Below, in pieces: positions 13,725-25,760 of a stretch of 64,000 nt of DNA (within the stretch, counting starts at the first letter, position 1; the number at the start of each line of letters is the position of its first letter). The stretch lies in NCBI RefSeq assembly GCF_032854445.1, contig NC_088302.1, positions 28,432,330 through 28,496,329 on the forward strand, given 5' to 3'. The notes beneath the pieces were generated by a model. That model saw nothing but the letters and a program-made list of their open reading frames with translations, was not told where the DNA came from and did no database searches. Origin of the DNA: Liolophura sinensis. Its lineage: Eukaryota > Mollusca > Polyplacophora > Chitonida > Chitonidae. The position numbers and the translations under genes are program-made.

Positions 13725-15604
13725 GGCTCCGCCAACTCGTTCAGTTCCGTTATTGTGTCAGGGCCCATCATACACGGGGGTATGCCACACGCTATTCAAC
13801 GTAGAAGCCTAGCTGTCAACAGATGTAAAGATGCTATCAGCAACTCACGTGCCATAGGCAACTTAACACACGCAATAAATGGTCGGGAGATATTTAAATC
13901 ACAGGCCACTAGACCCACGGGGAAATTTTTTAATGACCAAGTGAATCATCAAACTCATATATGGTTCATATGCATTATACCCGAGCCATAGGGAAGCTAT
14001 AACGGATGTTTCGATCATTATTTCAAAAGAGAGACTAACCAACAAACAATTATGCGGCGTATTAAACAGGGTTAAATGCTCAGCTCATACCTGACATATA
14101 TTATTAGTCAAGCCACAATCATTCAGTTTATTAGTTAAATTAAAAGACCTCGTTATGGACGGCTTCTTCTAGTCTGGTCGCCGACAGAATAGATGCAAAA
14201 TTACAATGCCGTTATAATTATACGCATAATATACATAATATAGGTGACACTGCCTGTGTGGTAATTCCGTCTTACAAAACATAATTCTGTCTTATGTAAC
14301 AGCCATATCAGCGCGTGTTTGCCACGTTCGCTTTTGAATTTGAGTATAAGATCCAGTATTGGATATTTTATTTACTGTCAATAAATCAGACAGATTGGAA
14401 GTTTGATTGAAATTAAAGTACATCAGGTTTAGCTTGTTTGTTGCATCCTATAATAACTGGTCATAAGTACACCTACACATTGTCATTCGATTATGATAAG
14501 CATGGTGAAACTACTATAAAAGATCAACAAAACCTAAAGATGATCCTGTAAATTTAGCTTTTCCAACAAAAGTCATCATGAATGCGAGCGAAGCAGTGAG
14601 TGTATCAATGATGGACAGTTACATGTGGATGGCTCATGGAGTTGAGGTACGATGACTATGTAGTGAAGTGAAGAATTCTGGATGTAATGCCATGGCAACA
14701 GAAGCCAAAACAATTTAGGAATATCGCTGAACAACTTTATAGTGCTACAGTGGCAATGGTAAAAGAAAAGAGCCTTAGATGGTGCTTAGATGAAACTTTC
14801 ACACTGATGTTTTCCGATCTAAATTTCTATAGCAGATGAATGCCCAGTTGAACCAACTTGCTATTGTCATGATCTCAGCTTAGTCGTCCATGATACAGCA
14901 AAATATTGCAAGCTTAATTATACTCGACCCTATGTACAAAAGTCATGAAATCTATAAAGTAAGCAAGTTTTCAATGAAGTAGGAAGGAATCCTCCTCGAC
15001 CTGAAAAATGAGTATCAATTAGTCCGAAATGCCCAAGGCCGCTTGTACAAAGCGAATGTATTATGATTTGATTGTAACTACCATGGTGACACATGTTATA
15101 AACATTAATTGCCTTTATCTAAAATAAACTAATCTCTCCAATTGTAGGCCTCCAAAGAGCTTATACCCAAAGTAGGGGCACCTGTGAAGTTGACGTTACA
15201 GTGAAACTCTGCAACTACCAATGTCACCTATGAAAGATTCTTTTCAGTTCCACACTTGATTAAAATCGTTCTTCGCTGGTTCAAAGCCGATTCTGTTCAG
15301 CAGCTGTCGGTCGTGTCTGTTCATACGGAAGGCACCGATGCCCTCGATCTATCTCGTCGAGGTAACAGATTAGTTTGTTTTCCTAAAAGAGAACAGGGGC
15401 TTTGGAAACATCTTGCGGCATCTCAAAAAAAAAGAAGACTTTGAGGCACGCTCAAATCCTTTTTTGGTAAACTAATACAGATGGTTATAACATTTAAATG
15501 CCAATCACCTTCTGGAGATCAAAAAGTCACTTTAGAATTCATTGAAACCCTCACTCGCCGTTCAAAAATGGCTGAAAACTTATCCCTAGCTATCTTGGGC
15601 ATAA
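13725..15604. other. upstream region of the GALNT-like gene
   Basis: Intergenic DNA with no convincing exon. The promoter and any 5' UTR of the GALNT-like gene should lie just above 13724, but I see no TATA box or strong element that fixes the start site. Open frames at 13755-13991 and 15256-15444 are unrecognised. Confidence 0.45.
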
Positions 15605-16158
15605 AGCCCCGTCCAAACATCAAAATTGAAACGTGTTGAATAGTTTGGACGGGTTCCTCAACTTCGTTCAGCAACACTCCACACTATCCAACACGGTTGA
15701 ATCGGAAATGTGCATGTGTATTTTTTGTCAACAAGTTGAGTGAAGTTGAGTGAAAGTAGCCAATCAGCGGGTGTGTGGAAATAACGTGACCGTCGTAAAG
15801 CACATAACCTGCGCAAATTGGCGAGAAAAGAGAGAAACTGGTCTCATGATAAGACGTCTTCTACGCCGAACAGCCATGACAAAAAGTGCAACCGATAAGC
15901 CCTGCAACACGATTCTTCCGGCTGCTCGCCATTGTGTCTCATGCATTGGAGAGAAAATATGTAGATTTCCCTCCAATTTATCGAAAAAAAAACACAGCTC
16001 AACACCGTTCAACTCACGTCAACTGTGTTGGACAAAGTTTAGCCATCTGATGTGCAGCGTGAACGGGACACTCTACTTATCTCAACAGCAATCAAGTTGC
16101 TGTTGACCTTTGTTGAGTCAACAAAAGTTGAGTGATGTTGGACAGTCTGGACGGGGCT
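15605..16158. mobile_element. PIF/Harbinger-like MITE, copy 1
   Basis: 554 bp with terminal inverted repeats AGCCCCGTCC / GGACGGGGCT and a 3-bp target duplication TAA on both sides (15602-15604, 16159-16161). TWA duplications are typical of PIF/Harbinger. The inner ends carry repeated TTGACTCAACA-type words. On the minus strand at about 15810-15900 an arginine-rich stretch (AVRRRRRLIMRPVSLFSR) resembles the N-terminal RRRRR-WWVRP region of Harbinger transposases, which would make this a deletion derivative. That last point is a pattern match only. A related copy is at 62076. Confidence 0.82.
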
Positions 16159-16820
16159 TAACAGAGTTTCTAGAGCCTATCATCTCAGCTCACCTTATAT
16201 ATTAGCATAGGCAGCCCCTGATTTTCAAACCTCTGCCGTGGTCCCTGTACTTAATGCACATCGTCACATAAAGTTAAGCGTATTCATCACTGTGCTAATG
16301 CACTGTCAAAAGCAAGTGACTCGCGGCCTCAGCATAACGATCCTCTAACTATTTATGATTTTCGTGCAACAGCTTTAATTCTTGAGTCAGCTGTAGCGGC
16401 TCCCAGATATGCTCTATGAGACGGGGGATAAATCGGTATGGTGTTTAAGCACGCACTTCACAATATTGCTGCTGTTTCACATTTATTAATGCGCCATTTA
16501 CGCATAACATGGTACATATACGCTACATGGTAAAAAAAAATCCCTGGTACAGATATTTATACATAATATATCAGTATACCTGGGGAGATTAACTCCAGCG
16601 TATGTACGCACTGGGCCGGTAATTCTTTACACCGCGTTTGTCGCTCAAGTGTTTAAAAGCTATCTGATGGTGATTAGTATCATGGACATGATGCTGCAGT
16701 GAGGAATCGATGTTAATATGACGAAATCTGAAAACAATACACGCATACATAGTTGACAAGTGTGATAGACAGATCAACGTACAGGAGTCTTCCTCCAAGA
16801 GTTGAACTGTTGGAATAAGG
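16159..16820. other. intergenic, no gene seen
   Basis: Unannotated spacer between two MITEs. No open frame with family resemblance. Confidence 0.5.
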
Positions 16821-17051
16821 CAGTGTACCCCAATTCTTCTAAAATTTGGGAGAGATATTAGTGCTGAAAGTAGAGAATATTACATTTCTTTACCAGCCTT
16901 TTGGAAAAATAAAGACACGATTATGTTGTTCAATAGATGGTCTAACCATGTGAGAAAAAAACAAAATCAATATTCCTGCTAGAATTACATATATATTGGC
17001 TGAAATGAGCAGACCAGGTGTCCCAAATTTTAGAAGAAACAGGGTAGGCTG
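16821..17051. mobile_element. TIR element (MITE), family C, copy 1
   Basis: 231 bp bounded by about 31-bp inverted ends: left CAGTGTACCCCAATTCTTCT then AAAATTTGGGA; right TCCCAAATTTTAGAAGAAAC then AGGGTAGGCTG. The inner 16 bp pair perfectly. A diverged copy with the same internal order is at about 35888-36096. No clear target duplication, so the superfamily is undecided. Non-coding. Confidence 0.78.
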
Positions 17052-18180
17052 CATCGATTGCATTCATACTTGCGTGTGAAGCTGCGAATAGTGTGGGAAA
17101 ACCGTCATCTACTCTCTTTATATGCGGTTACACATATATTCGTCCTCCACAAGTTGCATATTAATATGCTAACGTTTCAACGCCTTTTGTACTCGGGGTA
17201 ACTGATGTGGCTGACAAGTTTCAACTCTTCTGTCATGTTAATCTATGGGTTTTTTTACCTTCATAATCGCATTACCTCGGTAGAGTACAGTCACCTTGAA
17301 TTTTCAGACGGTGCCCCACTCTGGAAATTCGTGTAGGTTGTCAGAGACTGTAAACACGAGCAAGAGACTGTTCTCGGTCTTGAGATCCCCTTGCCCACAG
17401 CGAGTAAACACTACAGCAAATGTCAAACGATCACCCAGCTTAGCTGAACAGATGCATAGAAAGATGTAGATCTGGCTTGTTGGCGACTGCCTTCGTTGAA
17501 AATGTTTGTCTGAACTTTAGCGGTGAACATTTCTTGATATATTTAGTTGACACAAAAGCGCAAAACTGAGCATTTGACATGAATGTAAATTGGAAATTTC
17601 GACAGAAAATGTCAGAAATATAGGCGCTCTACAATAATACAGTATGCCGGCTTAGAAAACAGAAAAAAAGCTCACCATTAGTGTAACAGAGGTATTTCGG
17701 TACAACAAATTAGCAGGTCTGTTTCAAAATACAATAAATTTTCCTTCTCTGTTTAAATAATGTTCATATTTTGCAAATACTTCAGAAAAAAAGAAAGATA
17801 ATACACACGGATATAGGGCCTATTACGGACCTACGTTCTCCGACCTACGATTACCAGAAAACACTATGAACAGCTAGAAGTCTAGTATCCGGTACGCGTT
17901 TAAATACCTGCCACACGATTAGTATTTGGAAGGTGTAGTATAGAATATCTACGAGTATTTACCCCCGCCTCTTGAACAAACTTGTGCATATATGGATAAC
18001 CTGCGTAACATAGACCTGCAAACTGTTTAGATCCTTTTGTAAGATTGATTTACTTCAACTTGATAGTTAATTGGCTTTCAAGACACGCTATCGTACTCAA
18101 GCCGTTATACGTGGCCCATGTATTACTCTTTCGATGTGGCTAATGACTTTGCAAACCTCACATATATAATCCTCATCTGG
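17052..18180. other. intergenic, no gene seen
   Basis: AT-rich spacer. No exon, RNA gene or clear repeat recognised. Confidence 0.5.
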
Positions 18181-18189
18181 AGATATATC

Positions 18190-18715
18190 AATACGCCCCA
18201 TCTCTGCACAATACATAAACGTCACTTATGCACACCTTACATACATAAACGTTATCTGTGCACAATACATAAACGTCACTTGTGCACACCTAACATACAT
18301 AAACGTCATTTGTGCACAATACATAAACGTCACTTGTGCACATCTTACATACATAAACGTCATCTGTGCACACGTCATACATAAACGTCACCTGTGCACA
18401 CCTCGCATACATAAACGTCACCTGTGCACACCTCGCATACATACAGTACTTACCTTATAAAGCCACCTGTACCCATCCTACATAGGTCACCTCGCCTGTA
18501 CTCACCTTATAAAAGTCACCTGTTCACATTTCACGTCACCTAACCAGTACCTTCCTTACAAGTCACATGTAGCCTACACATTTCACATAAGTCACCTGTA
18601 CACATTTCACATAGGTCACTTCGTCTGTACTCGCCTTATAAAAGTCACCTGTACACATTTCACATAGGTCACTTCGTCTGTACTCACCTTATAAAAGTCA
18701 TCTGTATACAAGTCT
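18190..18715. repeat. minisatellite array
   Basis: About ten imperfect units of roughly 25 bp built on ACATAAACGTCACTTGTGCA (about 18200-18446). A related longer-period block follows, built on TCACCTGTACACATTTCACA and TCTGTACTCACCTTATAAAA (about 18447-18715). The His-Lys-Arg-His-Leu-Cys-Thr pattern in one frame only reflects the repeat. Confidence 0.9.
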
Positions 18716-19880
18716 CCTCACCGGACATGTTGCACCAGCACATGCACATGGGCTTATGCCACACTCCGCTCACCCAAGCCTATTGTAAAGTAACACACAG
18801 ACTGTAATATTCTTTGGATGCATCTCTCTCAAGTTTTGTGTTCACCACTTATGCAAAAACGTTAATATCAGTTTTTCAATGCTTAAAAAGTAATGGGCGA
18901 ATCTTGGTGAAGTGAAAGATGTGTGTGGAGATAAACAAATAAGCTGCAGGCGTTATATTCTAACTTTAGCTACGGTACACAGACATAGTGCACCAAGAAC
19001 TCAGCAGCCTAAGCTAGCAGGCACGCCGTTACCATCGTATCGCACATGAAGCGGAACAATTCGTCAGGCTTCGCTGCATATAGTATGTGGCAAAGCAAAA
19101 TATTTCTTAAAATTTCATAGATATGTCATCTTACTCTTTCACTCTTCTGTAGCATCCCTGAAACATATATGGCTGCAGGCTTCTAGTCAACCGTACGCAA
19201 AACATCGATTAGCGCCGGTGAAATTTGCTTTTATTTTAAAATAGCCAAGTAAATTACCTTTCACAAAATATTAGCCACGTAATAAAGTTCTCGATATATA
19301 TAACTTTTTACACTGTTTTCAAGTTTAACACTATATAAACATTATAAAAAATACTACACAAAAAGTACAGGTACGAGTCTAATATTAACCGATAGGTAAT
19401 AATTTTAGGCATTGTTGTTAAATACACAAAATTTGAATTGATCAGCAAATATGGATATTTTTGCCACAAAATCTTCGGCATAGCCTCTTTAAATCCATCC
19501 AGTTATATTTTCGTAAGTATTTTTGATAATTGTATATGTCTGTGGAGACATAAATTGTGTCTAGTTATTCTCTAGTATGCATGGTCGCTTTCTTCCTTAA
19601 CAGATGCAAATGTCGATTTAAATTACCTTTCGATTTAAATATCACAAGCTGTAAAACCTGCATGTAAAACTAAATAGGGCTGCAATATGCATAATCTTAC
19701 ATAATGGCCTCACATTTTTACGTTTTCCACACGTTTTTATTTAATTCACCAATACTTCCTGCCTGAAAGCCATAACGAAATGCATAACACTTGGATTCGA
19801 GCCTGAAACAAGGTACATGTATTTCATTTGACGCGTCAAAGGCCGAAAGTCTGCTTGGCGGCTGGCAAGACAAATATTTA
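18716..19880. other. intergenic, no gene seen
   Basis: AT-rich spacer between the minisatellite and a SINE. Nothing supported. Confidence 0.5.
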
Positions 19881-20159
19881 GGGGGCCTTCGTGGCTCAGT
19901 CGCTTAGCGCACTAGCGCAGCGCTAATGACCCAGGAGTCTCTCCTGAGACCAATGCGGTCACTGTGAGTTCAAATCCAGCTCATGCTGGCTTCCTCTCCA
20001 GCCGTACGTGGGAAGGTCTGTCAGCAACGTGCGGATGGTCGTGGGTTTCCCCCGGGATCTGCCCGATTTCCTCCCACCAAAATGCTGGCCGCCGTCGTAT
20101 GAGTCAAATATTCTTGAGTAGGGCATAAAACACCAATCAAATAAATAAATAAATAAATC
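19881..20159 (+). mobile_element. SINE family A, full length
   Basis: GGCCTTCGTGGCTCAGTCG (box A region), GTGAGTTCAAATCCAG (box B region), a conserved body with GGTCGTGGGTTTCCCCCGGG and CTGGCCGCCGTCGTATGAGT, the 3' motif ATTCTTGAGTAGGGC and an (AAAT)n tail. It is a reference copy for the family. The tRNA head would give it a pol III promoter; LINE machinery would supply transposition. Confidence 0.92.
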
Positions 20160-21498
20160 AAGGACCAATTGACTATGGCAAGCGGAATGAGCAAGACAAA
20201 GAAATAAAACGTCAAAGTGGCTGACGGTTTTCACTTTGCCGATAAACAACTATTTCCCTGTTGATACACTGTATGACCTCGATCGAATTGTACAAATACG
20301 CATGATGTGGAAACCCTGGGCTAGTCCATATTCTTCTGTTTCCACTTGATTTGGTATGCTGTGAAATACTGTACCTTGAAAACAAGTGACAATAACTATA
20401 CCCTCCAAATCTCATTTACTTCAGCCACCCACCTATATTGCAAGTCGGAGTTATCCCTCCTAGTCCCACTCTTGGATATCAAAGTACCTCGCCCTCAGAA
20501 AACAATAAATGCACATGTGGTTGGGGGATTTCTCTCGGCAATTTCTAAACTTTATATTTTCCTCTTCATGTTTTATAATGGTACTGGGAGGAGCTGTCAG
20601 TTAAAGTATTAAATCTGGAAAAATCTACATATACTTTGAATGTGTGTTTGGTAAGTACAGATGACTTACCAAGAGGGAAATGCACCAGTACATATAAAAT
20701 CATGCATGTATAATTATATACATTTATAAATATTATTAAAAATTCAGGTGATGCATAGCTTTTGCTATAACTCTTTTGTGTATGATGAAGAAAGCAGAAG
20801 ATGGAGTTTATTCAACAAAACAACATGTGACAGAACTATTTCCCACAAACTTTCATAACCTGGTGTGTACCGCCACATATACACCAACTCTTTCAAACTT
20901 TCTTTCACTCAAACACACGTAACTGTCAGGAGCCCAGATGAAACTCAAAGATAAATTAATTTGGTTTTCCAGCAACAAAAAAAAAACCCCCACAGAAATG
21001 AAGATTTGCATTGAACACAAAATCCGAAAAAACATGTCCTGTTTTATATAAAGGCTAATTGTTTATGTGGTATCATCATGCTACATAATCTACATGCAAG
21101 TCTCCTTATAACAGTAGGCATAAGGATATAAACATATTGAAAATCCAGTTTGAATGAAAATCCAGTTTGACATAAAATATAAAGTAGTCATGACACCACA
21201 TAAGCACGCAAACCATTCTGGTGAATATTTCAGTGAATTTTCTACCCTTATTCAGGTCTTCACCTTGGTTGAAAATGAAGTGAGTCTCACGATATTGTTA
21301 CATTTCACATATCTGTCTTTTCTATTCACTGATATCATACACACTTCTTCTATCAATACAAATATCAAATGTACCTGCTTTTCACACACTAGTCCAAGCT
21401 GAAACTATGAGATCATTTCAACAAACGTAAAATCCCTTAACAGATTCTCCCACAGGGATCATCTCAACTGAATAATGTCAAAGAGTTCACATCTCTGC
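20160..21498. other. 3' flank of TIMM10B
   Basis: Likely 3' UTR and downstream spacer of TIMM10B, which reads leftward. An AATAAA on the minus strand lies at 20807-20812, about 690 nt after the stop. No other gene seen. Confidence 0.45.
20807..20812 (-). terminator. candidate polyadenylation signal of TIMM10B
   Basis: AATAAA on the minus strand, about 690 nt past the TIMM10B stop. Plausible but unproven. Confidence 0.35.
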
Positions 21499-24400
21499 TC
21501 ATTTTTCTGCAGAATCAGTCATTGCTGTTGGAGATGCTTGGGTTATCTTCCCTTGACCTGCTAATTTCTCAGCCTCTTTTATCATGGCTTCTTGTCTGCT
21601 GGTTTGCTGTTCCATGAAAACCCGCATTAACCGCTGGTTAAACGACACATATCTGTCTGTACACAGATTAATACACCGCATCTGCAAATAGATCCAGCAG
21701 AAAAATTGGCCCCAGGTACACAAACAAATTAGTTTAGAGTAGCCTAAATAATGATCTATCACAAAATATCACTCTAGTCTGTGCATATGTTACCATTCAA
21801 AATAGGTAATAAAATTCCTAAAATTTATACAGCAAACAGCAATATAACTTTAGTATTATTTTAACACTACACATCGCACAAAACAAGTCTATATTTCATA
21901 AAAGGCAATAATTTGAGCTATTCTTTATAAATTCAGAAAATTTGATTAGATAAAACCTATTTAAGTGTTGCCCTGAAATCTGTGGTACAGTTTCTTTAAT
22001 CATTCTTACTACCACGCAAAGCTCCTGATTTAATTTGATTAATATTTGTATTTGCCCTATAAGTTAAAAATCAGCTTATAAAATATTACTTTTGTGTTGA
22101 AACCTCAAGATTTTCCTTTTCTAGTAGGATATCATTCTTAAAACCAAACCTTATACATTTTTTCTAAGATAAATGGAGCTCTTAGAATCAGGCAAACTTA
22201 ATGGCTAAGCCATGGTTGAAGTTTCATATGTATTTATGCTTAAGTCTTAACATAGTATTTAACTTCTTATCCAGTCATAACAAAATTTTAGGTAAAATAC
22301 AGTACTTCAATTTATTCACCACAAAAAACTTGTTTTACCAGAAAATATGCTTTTTTGTGGAAACACACTGACAGAATAAAGTTCTAAACTTGTGTATCAG
22401 ACTCAGACAGGGGCATGAATTCAACATATACAGGCAACGAAGGCCAATACATTTTCTAAATAAACACAAAATGTACGTGAAACAATACATGTCAATCTAT
22501 ACATATTCACAGATATATATATCATAATATATTCATATATCAATTATTATCTACTTAATCACAGAAATTGGATACATAAGATCGGATATTCTAAATTTGC
22601 CGAAATTGTATATATCTGTATTATTAAGTTAATTAATGAAATGGCTCTCTACAATGTATTATTAAGGATACTTTTTTTTTTAGATGATACTAGACTACCA
22701 TTCTTCATTAAAACTAAACGGAGAGATACAATGATTTTTTTTCCCTAAAAAATAAACGGTTATAAAATTAGACGATTCTGGACAAAAACCATTATCTTCT
22801 GTATAAAAATTTCAACATATAAACTGTCGCCATCGTCAATAAAAATGGCAAATTACAGAGTGAGACAATGTCTGATACATGTAAACATGTCACATTTACA
22901 TCTCAAAATGACTGATGTATCATCTACACTTACCTCATCTGCTGATATTTTTCGTTGGTTGAAGTTTGAGATACAGTTCATGAAGCATTGCTCTGTCAGC
23001 ACATTATACAACTGAAGGAAGTCTTTGAGCTGTAAACAGTCACAACAATAAGCTTGTTCAGAAAGTGTGTATATTATAATCAAAATGAAAAGAGCTGAAA
23101 GCCCACCTCGTATTCTTACAGGCAGGTAGTATACACGTTTAAATGTCATTCCTCAAAAGGGACAGCAGCTCAAATGAGAAACAATTTTCATTCCCACTTA
23201 TGCAATATGTACACTGTATTCAGTATATAAAACATTATGTTAAAAATGGAATTTACTGATGGTTGATGAATACATGTTAATGTTTAGTGTTTGGTGTTTA
23301 AAATTAGGCTATTTTCCACAGTGTGCTGTTTTGAAATTCTGACATTCTTCTTAAGGTGAGGCACAGAGTTGTCACCTAAATGTATCAATTCCCTTGCACA
23401 CTGGGACCTGAAAGCTATCCCCTGATCTTGTGCCATTTCTGAATTATATGTCGATTTTTTTTTTTATCTGATTGGTGTTTTACGTCGTACTCAAGGGTAT
23501 TTCACTTCTACAGTGGCGGCCAGCATTATGGTGTGAGGAAACTGTAAATTTCAGAAAAAAGCCATGGATTGATTTTCTTGTCCTTGGATCAAATATCATT
23601 AAATTAAATGAAGATGGTGCTGTAATCTGGATCTGTAACTATTTTTCAATATTGTGAAACAGGATGCAAATATAAACTATCCTCCCTTTATCTGTAATGA
23701 AGAAGATGGGTATGAAGTAAGATGATGCCTCCAAAGTGACAAAAAATTATGTTTGCTTTGCTAAACTTCATCCCCCTTGTTACCTCATGTTCCAGTCTGA
23801 GGACAGTCCAATGACCTCATACAGCTATGTGCAACACTATTGAAAAAAGTGGAATTTAACAGACAAAGCCATCACCATGCAAGTGTCAAGGGCTTTCACT
23901 GAGAAGATCTACTTAAAGTGAAAGACAGCATCTGACTAATGTTTATGTCCATGAAAAGAATATCATTCAAAGTGTCTTAAACTGGTATTAAATATTTTTT
24001 TTTAGATTTTGTTTAACCCAGTAAAGGTTTGGTGAAACTTTGACACAGCTTTATCAAGTCTCCAGCTGGGTGACATCATGTTTATTCTAGCTCTCTAACG
24101 CCGATATTTTTTAACATAGGTATTTTCAGTATTATAGTCAAAGCAGTAGCCTAGGACAGATAAAGTTGTTGATTTCGGTCATGAAGGTCCAAGTGATAAA
24201 TAGATTTCTTGGAAATTGGACAAATTGGAAGGATATTTCTTCCACTGTTTGAACTGTTAATACAGTAAGCCTGCTATAGATGCATGGCTGAGGTATTCCT
24301 GGTTCAGGTCCTAGCCTCTGGAGGGGTTGTGCTGGTGATTTTGACCTCAGTTAAATGTTTATAAAATTACAATAGGATTATTTTTGTACAACTAGATTCA

Positions 24401-25506
24401 TGCTCAATTCTGAAACAAATGGAAATAAACCTAAGCACCACTGAGGTTGATCTATGCATTGGACTATCATTCAATTTTATGCTTCAGTTTTGATGTGGTG
24501 GCTTCAAAGATGAGAGCAGCTCTGACCTAGTTATAGCCGGCGTCAGAGAAAGAACCTTGGCTTGAACACGGCGTTTCAATAACTTTACAGTATTTTATGG
24601 AAGAAAACAGCAAAAAAAAATCATCCCTTGTATGCGAGAAAGACAAAGAAACAAAATATAAATTCTTCAATTATAGTAAATTTAGAGAATAAAAAATCAT
24701 ATCATGAGAATTACACATAATTAATTTCAAGCATAGTCCAGTGAGATGCCGTCTTCTCATTCCCATAACCCTTCGGCATCCCTAATAATTTTTCACTGCC
24801 TCTGACATTTGTTACTTAGCAACTGCATGCTGACTAAACGCTAACATGAACAACAAAAAATGTATTTGTATAATTTGAACAACACATCTAAGTAGGCCTG
24901 GATCTACTGGGGAGATGACCTCTTTTAATAATATGTAGGATACTTTTTTGAAAAGCTTGAGAATCCTGTTTTCCACTGAAATATGTTTTAGCCTGGTGCT
25001 GTCTTGTCCTTTAACCATAAAGATGGGGCAGCAGTTTGCATTCCAGAAATGTTTCTCTTTTATTTATTTTTTCATATGTGGCATTCACAGGATGCTCACC
25101 AACCACCCAGCCTAAACTGAAAGGTGTTGGGAAGAACTACCAGCTCTTTCAACGATGGTACATACGTTAGTTCAGTAACTGTTGGAGCAGTTGTAGATAG
25201 CCTATTAGACTTTAGAACAGTATTTGGGTAAGCTTGCTGCCACACACAAAGTATATAGGCTAAGACCTTAGTAATAGAAGCTCATGTTGGTTTTTCTTTT
25301 TTTAAATTTTGAATAATCCAGCAGTAGCCCACGGCACACAGTCTGCATTTGGCTAAGTCACAGGTAAATCTTTTGAACATGTTAGACTGATACTAATGTG
25401 TGACTGATTCAATGATTGTCTTCAGACGGAGGGTGTGTAGCTTAGGCCAAAGTCTCGTACGCGCCGCACTTACATTCCTCGCATGTACATCGTCTGCAGT
25501 TTTCAT
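21499..25506 (-). CDS. TIMM10B: TIMM10B, mitochondrial small Tim chaperone (3 exons)
   Basis: CDS joins 25506-25474, 23029-22934 and 21681-21499, all phase 0 with GT-AG borders: 103 aa, the same length I recall for human TIMM10B (FXC1). The helix opening RNLKDFLQLYN closely matches the human RNLRDFLLVYN. The twin CX3C motifs are CFMNC and CINLC, and these form the two intramolecular disulfides of small Tim proteins. The protein acts in the mitochondrial intermembrane space, guiding multipass carriers to the TIM22 translocase. The start at MKTADD is chosen because small Tims begin just before this helix; an upstream in-frame Met (25638) would add about 44 residues unlike the family. The gene is head-to-head with arfaptin. 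TIMM9 is the main alternative, but the KDFLQLYN/NQRLM pattern and length favour TIMM10B. Confidence 0.92.
21682..22933 (-). other. TIMM10B intron 2
   Basis: AT-rich intron. No repeat or exon recognised. Confidence 0.6.
23030..25473 (-). other. TIMM10B intron 1
   Basis: About 2.4 kb. It contains one truncated SINE A copy (23454-23540) and otherwise nothing recognised. Confidence 0.6.
23454..23540 (-). mobile_element. SINE family A, 5'-truncated, inverted
   Basis: Contains ATTGGTGTTTTACGTCGTAC and GGCGGCCAGCATTATGG, the inverted 3' half of the family. Head missing. Confidence 0.8.
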
Positions 25507-25760
25507 ATCCCCGCCGTCTGCGACTACTTCTGTGGTCAAATAACTAGCAGCGGCTATTATACCATTTCCCAAACGTCTTTCAACGTTTTGTAATTTCACG
25601 TTTGAATCCAGTCCACATGTTTTCACAGCAGACCACAATTTCCTGTCTCGTGATTTCTCGCGAGATTACGTCATATTCCTACAAGTTGTTGTCGACGCAC
25701 AGACATTTGCATTGTGGACGTGTAAACGTGTTGGCGGCTACCTATCAATGTGCAGTAAGT
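25507..25760. promoter_or_regulatory. TIMM10B/ARFIP divergent promoter region
   Basis: GC-richer stretch above the TIMM10B start. It holds the palindrome TCTCGCGAGA at 25656-25665, a known element of housekeeping and bidirectional promoters (bound by BANP in vertebrates), directly followed by TTACGTCAT, an ATF/CRE-like site. The nearest rightward gene is arfaptin, whose coding begins at 29621, so a non-coding first exon of arfaptin is expected near here. I could not fix that exon. Confidence 0.6.

Noticed and set aside
14500-15250. Possible old transposon remains
   Set aside because: No terminal repeats, no recognisable reading frame and no second copy in the window.
15750-16106. 118-codon open frame
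   Set aside because: Lies inside a MITE and is not recognisable; the reverse strand is the more transposase-like side.
18118-18384. Repeat protein with HKRHLCT units
   Set aside because: Direct translation of the 25-bp minisatellite; frame not maintained across the array.
19881-19960. tRNA gene
   Set aside because: Box A and B are present but the acceptor stem does not close and the sequence continues into a SINE body.
25393-25638. Longer TIMM10B N-terminus from an upstream Met
   Set aside because: Would add about 44 residues that small Tim proteins lack; the MKTADD start gives the usual length.
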